From the NCBI RefSeq assembly GCF_000005825.2, contig NC_013791.2, positions 2,914,001 through 2,978,000 of the forward strand: a stretch of DNA of 64,000 nucleotides, written 5' to 3'. Shown here piece by piece: positions 37,646-47,582 of the stretch. The notes beneath the pieces were generated by a model. It was not told the DNA's origin, ran no database searches, and was given only the letters and a program-made list of their open reading frames with translations. Both the position numbers and the translations under genes were made by a program. Source of the DNA: Alkalihalophilus pseudofirmus OF4 (lineage in GTDB: Bacteria > Bacillota > Bacilli > Bacillales > Bacillaceae_D). Every line of letters begins with the position of its first letter. Position 1 is the first letter of the stretch.

Positions 37646-38623
37646 TTATTCTACGCCAATGGTATCGTTTACAAACGTAAATTGTCCGATTTTTTTGTAT
37701 TTTTGATAACGTGTATTCACCAGCTCATCTTTTGATAATTTTTCCAAATCTCCTAGTGATTCACGCAGCATCTGATCCATTGCTTCTGCTTGGCTTTTCA
37801 CATCTCGGTGAGCCCCGCCTTTTGCTTCACGGATAATTCCATCGATGATCCCTAATTCCTTAAGATCAGGTGCTGTAATCTTCATCGTTTCAGCTGCTTT
37901 TTGGGCAAGAGTCGCATCTTTCCATAGAAGCGCCGCTGCTCCTTCTGGTGAAATAACAGAGTAAGTAGAATTCTCGAGCATGAAAATACGATCTCCTACT
38001 CCAAGTGCCAATGCTCCGCCGCTTCCGCCTTCACCGATGACAATGCAAATCACAGGCACAGTCAAACCAGCCATTTCAAGCAAGTTTCTTGCAATCGCTT
38101 CACTTTGGCCTCTTTCCTCTGCTGCCATACCAGGGTATGCACCTTTTGTATCAATAAAGCACACAATTGGACGATTGAACTTTTCTGCTTGTTTCATCAA
38201 ACGAAGCGCTTTGCGGTAGCCTTCAGGATGAGGCATTCCGAAATTTCGGCGAATATTTTCTTTCGTATCTTTTCCTCTTTGGTGTCCAATGACTGTAACT
38301 GGCTTCCCGTGATATTTTGCAATCCCGCCGACAATAGCAGCGTCATCTCCATATAAGCGGTCCCCATGCATTTCCAGGAAATCTGTAAATAAATGCTCAA
38401 TGTAATCAAGGGTAGTTGGACGGTCGCTATGCCTTGCTATTTGAACACGCTCCCATGGCTGAAGATTGCCGTAAATATCTTTTTCTAATTGTTGAAGTCT
38501 TTTCTCAAGCTTCTCGATTTCATCACTTAAATCAATCTCTTTTTCACTTGTAAACGCTTTAAGTTCTGTAATCTTGTCTCTTAATTCAACAATCGGTTTT
38601 TCAAAACCTAGTTCACTTGCCAT
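37646..38623 (-). CDS. accA: Acetyl-CoA carboxylase carboxyltransferase subunit alpha
   Basis: Transfers the carboxyl group from carboxybiotin to acetyl-CoA, with AccD, making malonyl-CoA for fatty acids. Protein of 325 residues with an N-terminal helical region and the crotonase-like core: [62 protein letters not shown]. It lies 13 bp after accD and ends the series malic enzyme - GntR - accD - accA. Confidence 0.97.
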   Translation of the reverse strand: MASELGFEKPIVELRDKITELKAFTSEKEIDLSDEIEKLEKRLQQLEKDIYGNLQPWERVQIARHSDRPTTLDYIEHLFTDFLEMHGDRLYGDDAAIVGGIAKYHGKPVTVIGHQRGKDTKENIRRNFGMPHPEGYRKALRLMKQAEKFNRPIVCFIDTKGAYPGMAAEERGQSEAIARNLLEMAGLTVPVICIVIGEGGSGGALALGVGDRIFMLENSTYSVISPEGAAALLWKDATLAQKAAETMKITAPDLKELGIIDGIIREAKGGAHRDVKSQAEAMDQMLRESLGDLEKLSKDELVNTRYQKYKKIGQFTFVNDTIGVE

Positions 38624-38636
38624 TTTCTACACCTCC

Positions 38637-39485
38637 TTATGCATGTTGATGAATATCTAATATAGTCGTAAGGACTTTTTTCATTTCTTTACGAGACACA
38701 ACACGATCAAGCTGTCCATGTTTCAATAGGAATTCAGCAGTTTGGAAATCATCTGGAAGCTCTTGGCGAATCGTTTGTTCAATAATTCTTCTGCCGGCAA
38801 ACCCAATTAACGCACCTGGTTCAGCAAAATTATAATCACCAAGAGAAGCAAAACTTGCAGATACCCCTCCAGTAGTTGGGTGCGTCATAATTGAAATAAA
38901 CAAACCGCCATTACGATGTAGCTTTTGAAGGGCCGCACTTGTTTTAGCCATTTGCATTAAACTAAGTACACCTTCCTGCATACGAGCTCCACCTGAGGCT
39001 GAGAACAATAAGAAAGGATAGTCTTTTTCAATAGCTGCTTCGATCGCCCTAGTGATCTTCTCACCAACGACAGAACCCATGCTTCCCATCCGAAAACGTG
39101 CATCCATTACTGCAATGACTGCAGGAAACCCATTAACGTCTCCCTCGCCAGTAACCACGGCTTCGTTCAGGTTTGTTTTTACTCGGTCCGCTTCAAGTTT
39201 TTCTTCATACGTTGGGAAATCAAGCGGATTCTTCCCAATCATATCTTTGTCGTATTCAACAAAGCTGCCTTCATCAAACAAGCTTTCCATTCTCTCATAA
39301 GCACTCATACGATGATGATGACCGCATGAAGCACATACATTTAAATTTTTCTTTAACTCTTTTGTATACATGATGGTACGACATGACGGACATTTCGTCA
39401 TTAAGCCTTCTGGTACTTCTTGCTTTGCACGCTCTGACGGAATCGTTGCATATCGTTTCTTTTTAGTGAATAAATCCTTAAGCAT
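38637..39485 (-). CDS. accD: Acetyl-CoA carboxylase carboxyltransferase subunit beta
   Basis: Partner of AccA, 282 residues. The N-terminal zinc ribbon has [13 protein letters not shown] and [12 protein letters not shown]. The crotonase-fold core shows [25 protein letters not shown] and [33 protein letters not shown]. It lies downstream of the GntR gene, with 83 bp between; no terminator is seen in that gap. Confidence 0.97.
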   Translation of the reverse strand: MLKDLFTKKKRYATIPSERAKQEVPEGLMTKCPSCRTIMYTKELKKNLNVCASCGHHHRMSAYERMESLFDEGSFVEYDKDMIGKNPLDFPTYEEKLEADRVKTNLNEAVVTGEGDVNGFPAVIAVMDARFRMGSMGSVVGEKITRAIEAAIEKDYPFLLFSASGGARMQEGVLSLMQMAKTSAALQKLHRNGGLFISIMTHPTTGGVSASFASLGDYNFAEPGALIGFAGRRIIEQTIRQELPDDFQTAEFLLKHGQLDRVVSRKEMKKVLTTILDIHQHA

Positions 39486-39568
39486 CTCAGCACCTCACTA
39501 GCTTCGGAGCCATATTTTTTAGAGCATATGATCACTTGTCCTAAAATAGTACAACCTTATTAACTTAA

Positions 39569-40234
39569 TTAAAAACGACTATTTTCCAGGTGATTGCGCA
39601 ACGCATCGAGTGCATCTTCTAACCTCTGGTCAACTAACGCTTGATAAATGGCTTCATGTTCACAAATGGAAGCCTCAGGACGTCCTTCTCGTTTGAGAGA
39701 TTCTCTGATTGCTACTTTGTTATACTCAACCAATGAAACCCAGATGTTAAGCAGCAGCCTGTTCCCGCAAGCTTCTACAATTGTTTTATGAAACAAATAA
39801 TCTTCATCAACCGGGAAATCACCATGCTCCCATTCTTCCCTAGACTGATCAATTAAAGACCTGAGTTTGCAAAGCGTCTCAGGAGTCATTCTTCCAAATG
39901 CTAAACGTGTCGCTTCTAGTTCTACAATTCGCCTAGTTTCAGTTAAATCCTGCTTAGCACTTTCCTCTTTTAATAAAAATGAAAGAATGATGTTAACAAG
40001 GCGGTGACTATTTACTGGCTTTAAAAATGTCCCCTCTCCTCTTCTGGTTTCGATCAAATCTAATAATTCTAGTGCCCGAAGAGCCTCACGCACAGAGGAG
40101 CGACCGACATTAAGCCGGTCGCTCAACTCGCGCTCTGAGGGGAGACGATCACCTTGTTTTAAATTATCCTCTTCCATAATCTCATTGATTTTATTAATAA
40201 TCTCAATGTAGATTTTTGGCTGATGGAGTGACAT
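39569..40234 (-). CDS. GntR/FadR-family transcriptional regulator
   Basis: DNA-binding regulator of 221 residues. The N-terminal winged helix (about 5-75) has GDRLPSERELSDRLNVGRSS and VREALRALELLDLIETRRGE. The C-terminal all-helical FCD ligand domain (about 85-215) shows the Asp/His pattern of metal- and carboxylate-binding members (DEDYLFHKTIVEACGNRLL; ICEHEAIYQALVDQRLEDAL). It sits 32 bp after the malic enzyme gene and before accDA. A TGGTCTGACCA palindrome at the upstream promoter suits this family. A ligand such as malate, pyruvate or an acyl-CoA is plausible but unproven. Confidence 0.9.
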   Translation of the reverse strand: MSLHQPKIYIEIINKINEIMEEDNLKQGDRLPSERELSDRLNVGRSSVREALRALELLDLIETRRGEGTFLKPVNSHRLVNIILSFLLKEESAKQDLTETRRIVELEATRLAFGRMTPETLCKLRSLIDQSREEWEHGDFPVDEDYLFHKTIVEACGNRLLLNIWVSLVEYNKVAIRESLKREGRPEASICEHEAIYQALVDQRLEDALDALRNHLENSRF

Positions 40235-40266
40235 GAGTCAACCTCTCCTCATTTTCAACTACCTTT

Positions 40267-41505
40267 TTAGTCTTGACCAATTACAGCAAGCTGACGAGTT
40301 TTCTCAGCCACTTGTTCAGGGTCAACTTTTAAACGTGCTACGCCTGTTTCCATCGCCGTTTTCGCCACAGCTGCAGCTACAGCTGGAGCTACACGCGGGT
40401 CAAATGGAGCTGGAATTACATAATCTGATGACAGGTCTGCTTCTGCTACTAAATCAGCAATAGCATATACCGCTGCTACTTTCATTTCTTCGTTAATATG
40501 TGTAGCACGAACATCCAGCGCTCCGCGGAAAATACCTGGGAATGCTAAGACGTTGTTTACTTGGTTAGGGAAGTCAGAACGTCCTGTTCCAATGACTTTT
40601 GCACCTGCAGCTTTAGCATTTTCAGGCATAATTTCTGGAACTGGGTTAGCCATTGCAAAAATAACAGGGTCTGCATTCATTGTTTGAATCATCTCTTCAG
40701 TTAAAGCACCAGCAACAGATACACCAATAAATACATCTGTTCCTTTAATTACATCTGCAAGACTGCCTTCTAGGCGGTCACGATTAGTAAATTTAGCTAC
40801 TTCAGCTTTCACATCGTTCATTCCGTGAGAGCGGCCATCAAAAATAGCACCTTTAGAGTCACACATAATAATGTCGCGGACACCCATACGCTGCATCAAT
40901 TTAATGATGGCAATCCCAGCTGATCCAGCGCCATTTGCAACAACTTTAATCTCAGACATTTTCTTGCCTGTAATCTTTAACGCATTAATTAAACCAGCAA
41001 GCGTTACGATTGCTGTCCCATGTTGGTCGTCATGGAAAACAGGGATATTTGCTTCTTTTTTAAGACGTTCTTCAATTTCAAAGCAGCTCGGTGCCGCGAT
41101 GTCTTCTAAGTTCACGCCGCCAAAAGTCGGCTCCATTAATTTCACTGTCTCAACAATCGTATCGACATCTGTTGAGCGCAGGCAAATAGGGAACGCATCT
41201 ACGCCTGCGAAAGATTTAAATAGTACTGCTTTACCTTCCATAACAGGAAGTGAAGCTTCAGGACCAATATTTCCAAGTCCAAGCACCGCTGTACCGTTAC
41301 TTACTACCGCAACCATATTACCTTTCATTGTATATTCATAAACGGATTCAACATCTTCAAAAATCTCTTTACAAGGCTCTGCAACACCTGGTGAGTAAGC
41401 AAGGCTTAGATCCCGAGCATTTTTTACAGGCACCTTTGATTTTGATTCTAATTTCCCTTGGTTAGCGCGATGCATATGCAGCGCTTCCTCTCTTGTTGTT
41501 GGCAC
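40267..41505 (-). CDS. ytsJ: NADP-type malic enzyme
   Basis: Decarboxylates malate to pyruvate with reduction of NAD(P). Protein of 412 residues. LSLAYSPGVAEPCKEI, GDGTAVLG-like NGTAVLGLGNIGPEASLPVMEGKA, NIPVFHDDQHGTAIV and VVANGAGSAGIAII (nucleotide fold) are typical. I place the start at a GTG (MPTTREEALHMH) 10 bp after AAGGAG; a GTG three codons earlier is too close to that site. In B. subtilis YtsJ is the main NADPH-producing malic enzyme. First gene of a series with the GntR regulator and accDA. Confidence 0.93.
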   Translation of the reverse strand: MPTTREEALHMHRANQGKLESKSKVPVKNARDLSLAYSPGVAEPCKEIFEDVESVYEYTMKGNMVAVVSNGTAVLGLGNIGPEASLPVMEGKAVLFKSFAGVDAFPICLRSTDVDTIVETVKLMEPTFGGVNLEDIAAPSCFEIEERLKKEANIPVFHDDQHGTAIVTLAGLINALKITGKKMSEIKVVANGAGSAGIAIIKLMQRMGVRDIIMCDSKGAIFDGRSHGMNDVKAEVAKFTNRDRLEGSLADVIKGTDVFIGVSVAGALTEEMIQTMNADPVIFAMANPVPEIMPENAKAAGAKVIGTGRSDFPNQVNNVLAFPGIFRGALDVRATHINEEMKVAAVYAIADLVAEADLSSDYVIPAPFDPRVAPAVAAAVAKTAMETGVARLKVDPEQVAEKTRQLAVIGQD

Positions 41506-41593
41506 AACAGACACTCTCCTTTTAGTTCGGCAGCAAGACCGTTTTTTTTATTTTTATCACTTGTCCAATTTCATGATCGACAGAACAGAAAAT

Positions 41594-41604
41594 TGGTCTG
41601 ACCA
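41594..41604. promoter_or_regulatory. Palindromic operator for a GntR/FadR regulator
   Basis: Perfect odd palindrome TGGTCTGACCA, the TGGTC-N-GACCA form typical of FadR-subfamily sites, extended to TTGGTCTGACCACCAA. It lies about 9-19 bases downstream of the predicted transcript start of the malic enzyme gene, a repressing position. Confidence 0.65.
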
Positions 41605-41619
41605 CCAAAATCATTCTTA

Positions 41620-41648
41620 ATTATAAACAAAACTAAATCGATCAACAA
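41620..41648 (-). promoter_or_regulatory. SigA promoter of ytsJ-gntR-accDA
   Basis: TTGTTG (41643-41648), 17 bp, TATAAT (41620-41625) on the minus strand. Confidence 0.7.
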
Positions 41649-41739
41649 GGGGGTAATTACTTGAAAGCCTTTACGAGCCCTTATCTAAGACCGCTTATTC
41701 ATATGGTTCATTTATCATATCGTGTAAACGGGAGCTGCG

Positions 41740-44700
41740 TTATTTCAACACAACTTGCTCCCTGCCAAGCAGTTCCATTAAATGATTCATGCACTCTTCG
41801 CTCGGCCCCACCTCATAAACAGGCTGCATCTGTATTGTTTGTCTCTCCTTCTCCAAATAGGTGATGACTTTTGTGGCCCCTTCATCGCCTATCAACAGTT
41901 TCTTTACATCCGGCAGCTGCGATTGATCTTTTAATTTAAGGTACAGCACCTTCTCTTTACGAGATGCAGCGACAATCGATTGAATAAGTACACTCCTTTT
42001 TAGGAGGAATTGAGGCTTGTCACGTGTATGATCAAATGCCCCTTCCATGAAAAGAAGCTCTCCTTCTCTTATCATCGTTTCGTATTCTTTCCACACATCC
42101 GGGAAAACAACCACTTCACAATGGCCAGATTCGTCTGCAGCCTCCAAAAAGGCCATTGGATCTCCTTTTTTTGTCGTAATTTTTTTCAAGCTAGACACCA
42201 TGCCCGCAATTCTCAATCGTTTACGTTCCTGACCTTTTTGGTCTTGAATCATATCTGCGATTAGCACACGCTGATATTTAGCTAACACATCGCTTACTTG
42301 CTCTATCGGATGCCCCGATACATAGACACCAAGAGCTTCTTGTTCAAAAGAAAGCTTTTCTTGCAGAGATAAAGGGTCAACGTGTTCATACTGAGGGGTT
42401 TCAATATCTAACGTAAACAATCCAGCCATTTCATCTTGAAAAGATAGTACTTTCTCAGCAAAAGAATACGCTTGATCAAGGTTATATAAGAGGGTCGCAC
42501 GATCTTCCCCCCATTCATCCATGGCCCCAGCTTTGATTAAATTTTCAGTAGCGCGCCGATTAACGATGCGCTGATTAACTCTCACACAGTAATCAAATAA
42601 ATCTTTATATGGCGCCTCTCTGGCTGTATCAATGATATGCTTTGCCGCCTGCACCCCTACATGACTAACCGGCAGAAGGCCAAAGCGAACAGTGTGTCCA
42701 TGGTCTTCAAGAGTAAACAACAAACCACTTTTCGAGATACTTGGAGGCATGATGTCAATCTTCCTCTTTTTAGTCTCTTGAAGTAATTCCGTCAGCTTTT
42801 CTGGGGTATTCCATACACTCGATAGTAAAGCTGTATAAAAGGCAGTCGGAAAATGGGCTTTCAAATAGGCGAGTTGATAACTGATCATACTGTATGCAAC
42901 AGCATGACTTCTATTAAACCCATAATTCGCAAATCGTTCAATGAGTTGAAATACTTTATTCGCTATGTCTTCGTTATATCCTTTTTCTTTGGCACCTTTT
43001 AGAAAATCTCCACGGCTTTTTTCTAAATCAGCTTTGTTTTTTTTACTAATTGCTCGTCTCAATAAGTCAGCACGGGCTAATGAAAAGCCAGCCATTTTAA
43101 CGGCAATTTGCATAATTTGTTCTTGATAAACAATGACGCCATATGTTTTTCCAAGGATTGGAGTTAATTCCTCATGTATATCATTAATGGGGGCTTTCTT
43201 ATGTTTCCCGTTAATATACACTTGAATATAATCCATCGGACCCGGCCGGTAGAGCGCATTAACTGCCACGATATCTTCAAATTCTGTCGGCATAAGCGAG
43301 CGCAGGACTCTTCTCATCCCCTGAGACTCTAGCTGAAATACTCCTGTTGTATCACCATTTGCTAAAAGTTCATAGGTTTTCACATCATCCCAAGGAATGG
43401 AATGAATATCCACCCTTCTTCCTGATTCCTGTTCTATAATAGAAAGAACTCGCTCTAGCAAAGTTAAATTACGTAATCCGAGAAAATCAAATTTCACTAA
43501 CCCAATATCCTCTACAATACCCATTGTTGCTTGCGTCAACCGAACGGGTCCTTGCCCTTTTTGTAAAGCGACAAGCTCTGTTAATGGAACAGGACTTATC
43601 ACGACACCTGCTGCGTGAGTAGACACATGTCTCATCAGACCTTCGATTGATTCTGCAATCGAGAGAAGTTTGTTTGCATCCTCTGAATCATTTCTTATTT
43701 GTTGTAATCCTCTCTCTTGTTCCATTGCTTTTTTAATTGTAATTCCAGGTGTTGAAGGGATGAGTTTCGCAACCTTTTCAATTAAAAAAGAGTCACAAGA
43801 GAGTGCCTTTCCTGTATCTCTTATCGCAGCCCTGGCTGCCAGCGTACCAAACGTAGCAATTTGCGCCACATGATCCGGGCCGTATTTTTCCTGTACATAT
43901 TGAATAACCTCATCTCTTCTATGATCTGGGAAATCAATATCAATATCTGGGAGTGAAATTCGTTCTGGATTAAGAAATCGTTCAAATAAGAGATCGTATT
44001 TCAGCGGATTTACATCTGTTATATATAACACATAAGCTGTCAAAGACCCTGCAGCAGAACCCCGCCCCGGTCCTGTCATCATGTTTCGTTTTCTTGCATG
44101 CTGCATAAAATCTGCAACGATTAAAAAGTAATCATTGAATCCCATTTGGTCAATGACTGCTAATTCTTTTTCAAGCCTTCTTCTTACTTCATCAGTGATG
44201 GTGTGGTTGAACCTCTTGTTAGCACCCTCTAAGCATGCTTTTTTCAGCACTTCTTTTGCAGGCTCACTCTTTGTAAAAGGATAGGCAGGTAAATAACGCC
44301 GGTCTAAATCGATCGTAATATTGCATTGTTCAACGATTTCTCCTAACCCGCTTAAAGCAGCAGGAACAGGCGAAAATGATTGCTTTAACTCTTCTTTACT
44401 CTTTAAATAAAATGACCTTTCAGCGTGTCCCTCGTCCTGAAGGTGAATCGTTTTCCCCTCACGTATCGCTCTAACTGCCGCATAAGCTTCATAATTCTCC
44501 TTACTTGTAAATCGAACAGGGTTAGACCCGCATAGTTTCAAGTTATAACGAGAAGCAAATTGGGAAACAGCTTCCCAATGGTGACTTTCTCTATCAGCAT
44601 TTCCAGCAAGGTCGATATACCAATCCTCTTTTTTAGAACGGGTGATCCAGCGCACACACCATTCTTTTGCTGCTTCTACCTCTCCTGCCTTGATCAATTG

Positions 44701-45093
44701 ATGCATCGGACTGTCATAAGGAATAATAATGAGACAATCATTAATACGCGAACGCAAGTCATCAGGTGCTAATCCAGCACGTAGGTTGTCCTCTGTTTGA
44801 AGAAGGGTCGAAATCTTTAATAAGCTCTTATATCCTGTTGTATTTTTAGCTAGCAGTCTTAATGAACCGCTGTGCTCATTGTCTTTAATAGGTATCTCTA
44901 AACCTATTACAGGTTTGATCCCCGTTTCCAAGCAGGCTTTATAGAAAGGGACGGCCGCAAACATATTCCCTTTGTCTGTTAATGCAAGCGCAGTGAAACC
45001 TGTCTCTTTTGCTTTACTCACCAGCTCCTTAATCCGATTAGTCGAGGAAAGCAAACTGTATTCACTATAAACATTTGTATGAAGCAAGTTCAC
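41740..45093 (-). CDS. dnaE: DNA polymerase III subunit alpha, DnaE type
   Basis: Replicative C-family polymerase used with PolC in Firmicutes, extending RNA primers on the lagging strand. Protein of 1117 residues from a GTG at 45091-45093 (MNLLHTNVYSEYSLL), preceded by AGAAGGTG; the longer upstream frame is unlikely. Domains: N-terminal PHP (partly degenerate; LHTNVYSEYS), palm with PGRGSAAGSLTAYVL and the catalytic LPDIDIDFPDHRRDEVIQYV, fingers with GVIVYQEQIMQIA and YGFNRSHAVAYSMIS, helix-hairpin-helix, and a C-terminal OB fold (RLRIAGMVSSLKKITTKKG). No 3'-5' exonuclease insert. Confidence 0.97.
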   Translation of the reverse strand: MNLLHTNVYSEYSLLSSTNRIKELVSKAKETGFTALALTDKGNMFAAVPFYKACLETGIKPVIGLEIPIKDNEHSGSLRLLAKNTTGYKSLLKISTLLQTEDNLRAGLAPDDLRSRINDCLIIIPYDSPMHQLIKAGEVEAAKEWCVRWITRSKKEDWYIDLAGNADRESHHWEAVSQFASRYNLKLCGSNPVRFTSKENYEAYAAVRAIREGKTIHLQDEGHAERSFYLKSKEELKQSFSPVPAALSGLGEIVEQCNITIDLDRRYLPAYPFTKSEPAKEVLKKACLEGANKRFNHTITDEVRRRLEKELAVIDQMGFNDYFLIVADFMQHARKRNMMTGPGRGSAAGSLTAYVLYITDVNPLKYDLLFERFLNPERISLPDIDIDFPDHRRDEVIQYVQEKYGPDHVAQIATFGTLAARAAIRDTGKALSCDSFLIEKVAKLIPSTPGITIKKAMEQERGLQQIRNDSEDANKLLSIAESIEGLMRHVSTHAAGVVISPVPLTELVALQKGQGPVRLTQATMGIVEDIGLVKFDFLGLRNLTLLERVLSIIEQESGRRVDIHSIPWDDVKTYELLANGDTTGVFQLESQGMRRVLRSLMPTEFEDIVAVNALYRPGPMDYIQVYINGKHKKAPINDIHEELTPILGKTYGVIVYQEQIMQIAVKMAGFSLARADLLRRAISKKNKADLEKSRGDFLKGAKEKGYNEDIANKVFQLIERFANYGFNRSHAVAYSMISYQLAYLKAHFPTAFYTALLSSVWNTPEKLTELLQETKKRKIDIMPPSISKSGLLFTLEDHGHTVRFGLLPVSHVGVQAAKHIIDTAREAPYKDLFDYCVRVNQRIVNRRATENLIKAGAMDEWGEDRATLLYNLDQAYSFAEKVLSFQDEMAGLFTLDIETPQYEHVDPLSLQEKLSFEQEALGVYVSGHPIEQVSDVLAKYQRVLIADMIQDQKGQERKRLRIAGMVSSLKKITTKKGDPMAFLEAADESGHCEVVVFPDVWKEYETMIREGELLFMEGAFDHTRDKPQFLLKRSVLIQSIVAASRKEKVLYLKLKDQSQLPDVKKLLIGDEGATKVITYLEKERQTIQMQPVYEVGPSEECMNHLMELLGREQVVLK

Positions 45094-45347
45094 CGTTTCA
45101 CCTTCTCTCTTTCTTAACGAACTAAAACTCCTATATAATCTTGTTTCATTTATCTTCTTTATTATAGTACGCATTCGATTTAAGACACCATAGCTTTGCA
45201 TTTTTATTTAACGATGTCTATTTTCTACTCATCTAGTCAGCCCATTCGCTTTTAGTAATTTAACCAGATCAAGCATAAAACGTATTCCTCATTTATATAG
45301 TATATAAAATGGTCAGGACAACCTGATAAAGGATGTGGGAAAGCAAT

Positions 45348-45686
45348 ATGGATCGTGACCTTCTCGCAAATTTAATTATTGATTATTTTGTCGCATTTGG
45401 TGTCATTGTCGGCGGTGCAATTATAGGTGGAATTGGAGCATTTCTAATCGGCAAGCCGCCTCTGTCGGTTATGTACAATTTAGCTGGCAGCTTAAAGATT
45501 TGGGCGATTGTCGCTGCAATTGGGGGAACCTTTGATGTCATAACAAATATTGAGCGCGGCCTGTTTAACGGGACACACGATGATATATATCGAACATTAT
45601 TTCTTATCTTCGCTGCTCTATGCGGAGCACAGACCGGCACAAAATTAATTCAATGGATTGTTGGTGGTGAGCAATTACCGTTATGA
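45348..45686 (+). CDS. ytrH: Sporulation membrane protein YtrH
   Basis: Small membrane protein of 112 residues required for normal spore coat or cortex in B. subtilis, where it is under SigE. Three hydrophobic helices: FVAFGVIVGGAIIGGIGAFLI, IWAIVAAIGGTFDVI and LFLIFAALCGAQTGTKLI. I chose the ATG giving MDRDLLANLII; an upstream ATG lies directly on the purine-rich site. A weak SigE-like pair (GTATT, 14 bp, TATATAAA near 45281-45308) is upstream. It is coupled to ytrI by a 4-bp overlap. Confidence 0.88.
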   Translation: MDRDLLANLIIDYFVAFGVIVGGAIIGGIGAFLIGKPPLSVMYNLAGSLKIWAIVAAIGGTFDVITNIERGLFNGTHDDIYRTLFLIFAALCGAQTGTKLIQWIVGGEQLPL

Positions 45687-46189
45687 GAATCCCACCTTAT
45701 TATAAACGACCGGGATGGCAGCGTTTTTTTGCAGGGATCGTGATCGGTGTATTAATTGGATGGGTGTTCTTCCTTTATCAGTATGGCTTAATTTATGAAG
45801 AGCTGATGGTTAAATTATCAGAACAAGAAGTAACCATTCAAAGCCAAACGAGAACGATTGAAGAACTGCGAAGTCAGCAGAAAGAGGAAAATGAAGAAAA
45901 TGCACGTAAGCTAACGGTACAAAAAATTGAAATTCATTTCACCAATACTCAGCGGCTGCGCCTAAACCAATTAACCTTATTTGAATTACAGCAGCAAGCC
46001 TTAGAAGAACTGGCTTTTCTTGAGCGAAAGAACATTGCCTCTGTATCTGAAACAAGAGATTTAATGAAAAAAATGCTAGAAAATAAACTATTCGTGGTAG
46101 ATGAAAATCGTTTTCAACTTGAAATCGAAGAAGTATATTTGACCACTACACTCGAAATCTATGCTAAGATCATCCCGCCTAGGTCATAA
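45683..46189 (+). CDS. ytrI: Sporulation membrane protein YtrI
   Basis: Single-pass membrane protein of 168 residues. Short basic N-terminus (RIPPYYKRPGWQRFF), a transmembrane helix (AGIVIGVLIGWVFFLYQYGLI), then a coiled coil of about 50 residues (MVKLSEQEVTIQSQTRTIEEL) and a soluble C-terminal domain. The start overlaps the ytrH stop as ATGA. Pairing with ytrH, opposite to dnaE, matches the B. subtilis sporulation locus. Confidence 0.85.
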   Translation: MRIPPYYKRPGWQRFFAGIVIGVLIGWVFFLYQYGLIYEELMVKLSEQEVTIQSQTRTIEELRSQQKEENEENARKLTVQKIEIHFTNTQRLRLNQLTLFELQQQALEELAFLERKNIASVSETRDLMKKMLENKLFVVDENRFQLEIEEVYLTTTLEIYAKIIPPRS

Positions 46190-46299
46190 CTTTAACAGTT
46201 TTGAGAACATTTCCGTATTTAACAACTAAATTTCCTTCTTTATTGTATACTGATAGTAATTCAACACGTCACTATTTAAATATGAAGGAGGCTGTTAGT

Positions 46300-46518
46300 A
46301 TGGATGTAACTGGTAAAGAAATGGTCCTAGATCGCAAAGCGATGGCTCAGAAAAAGGTCGACAAAATTAAAGCTGGCTTATCAGCATTTGCTGAGACGAA
46401 GGAAGTTTCTGAATTAATCCGAAAGCAATTAGCCAAAGAAGGCATTGCCGTTCATGAAGACGTAACAGAAGTGGGTTCATGGTTTATCCCAGGAGATAAG
46501 GGAGCAGCAAAATCTTAG
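46300..46518 (+). CDS. Small orphan protein, 72 residues, unknown function
   Basis: Short soluble, charged protein starting MDVTGKEMVLDRKAMAQKKVD behind a strong AAGGAGG, 9 bp from the ATG. The longer upstream frame has no ribosome binding site. It is mostly helical in pattern, with a C-terminal segment VHEDVTEVGSWFIPGDKGAAKS. It has its own terminator. A TATACT box at 46246-46251 could be its -10. I recall no gene here between ytrI and nrnA in B. subtilis and do not recognise the family. Confidence 0.65.
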   Translation: MDVTGKEMVLDRKAMAQKKVDKIKAGLSAFAETKEVSELIRKQLAKEGIAVHEDVTEVGSWFIPGDKGAAKS

Positions 46519-46537
46519 TTTCTTTATACTTGATAAC

Positions 46538-46573
46538 TAAAAAAGCGTGGAGTTGAACTCACACGCTTTTTTC
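46538..46573. terminator. Bidirectional terminator between the orphan gene and nrnA
   Basis: Stem AAAAAGCGTG-GAGTT / AACTC-ACACGCTTTTTT, with T-runs on both strands between convergent genes. Confidence 0.9.
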
Positions 46574-47512
46574 ATTTTTACATGCTAATACCAGCTTTTG
46601 AATTACTTCATCAGTCTCTTCCCAAGAATATGCCGAAGCGCCAGCTGCCATCGGGTGTCCTCCGCCTTGATGCTCTTGTGCAATGGTGTTGATAACCGGC
46701 CCTCGTGAGCGGAGTCTTACTCGAATTTTTTCATCGTCCTCTACAAAAAATACCCATGTTCTAAGACCTTCCACATCTGAGAAGCAATTGACTAATTGAG
46801 AGGATTCACTCGATGTGACGTCAAATTGTTCCATCACTTCTTTTGTAAGCTTCATTACACCTACCATTCCATCAACGATTTCAAAGTGCTGCAGCACATA
46901 CCCCTCAAGCCTAGTAATCTTCAGGTCTCGTTTATGAAGCTGGCTGTAAAATTGATTTTGATCAAAGCCTGCTTCAATCAATCGACTCGTTAATTGCATC
47001 GTTTGCGGTGTAGTATTGTTATAGCGGAAACGCCCAGTATCACCAACAATACCTGCATACAACAGAAGTGCGGCTTCAGAGTTAAGGTCGAGCCCTCGCT
47101 CTTTTGCTGCATCAAGCAGCATTACGATCATTTCACTCGTTGAACTTGCATTTGTGTCGACCCATACGATATCTCCATACGGCTCTTCGTTCGGATGATG
47201 ATCAATCTTTATAAGTGTAGCGCCATTTTTGTAGCGCTTATCACTTATTCGATCTGTGTTCGCTGTATCACATACAATCACAAGCGCCCCATCATACACA
47301 TCGTCAAGAATGTCATCCATTTCTCCTAAGAAGCTAAGTGATGGCTCCGTTTCCCCTACAGCATAAACAGTTTTATCAGGATAAGCCTGTGTTAATATTT
47401 CTTTCAACCCTAATTGAGAGCCTAATGCATCTGGGTCAGGTCTTTCATGACGATGAATAATAATTGTTCCTGCTTTTTCTACTTCGTCTAGTAACTTATG
47501 TATGTAATTCAT
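46559..47512 (-). CDS. nrnA: Bifunctional oligoribonuclease and PAP phosphatase NrnA
   Basis: DHH/DHHA1 phosphoesterase (YtqI) that degrades nano-RNA and 3'-phosphoadenosine 5'-phosphate. Protein of 317 residues. The DHH domain has IIHRHERPDPDALGSQLGLKE, IVCDTANTDRIS and LIKIDHHPNEEPYGDI. The DHHA1 domain ends with QEHQGGGHPMAAGASAYSW. All metal-binding residues appear present. Ribosome binding site GAGGAG. Position after ytrHI agrees with B. subtilis ytqI. Confidence 0.95.
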   Translation of the reverse strand: MNYIHKLLDEVEKAGTIIIHRHERPDPDALGSQLGLKEILTQAYPDKTVYAVGETEPSLSFLGEMDDILDDVYDGALVIVCDTANTDRISDKRYKNGATLIKIDHHPNEEPYGDIVWVDTNASSTSEMIVMLLDAAKERGLDLNSEAALLLYAGIVGDTGRFRYNNTTPQTMQLTSRLIEAGFDQNQFYSQLHKRDLKITRLEGYVLQHFEIVDGMVGVMKLTKEVMEQFDVTSSESSQLVNCFSDVEGLRTWVFFVEDDEKIRVRLRSRGPVINTIAQEHQGGGHPMAAGASAYSWEETDEVIQKLVLACKNEKSV

Positions 47513-47582
47513 AGTACTCCTCTTTTCTGGTCATTAAGATTAAAATACAGCTTTCTTTCATCTCGCTCATCAATACACCTTG

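Noticed and set aside
41661-41864. Plus-strand frame of 67 residues opposite the end of dnaE and the malic enzyme promoter
   Set aside because: It overlaps the dnaE 3' end in antisense, has composition like a shadow frame and hits no known pattern. A GGGGG stretch near its start is fortuitous.
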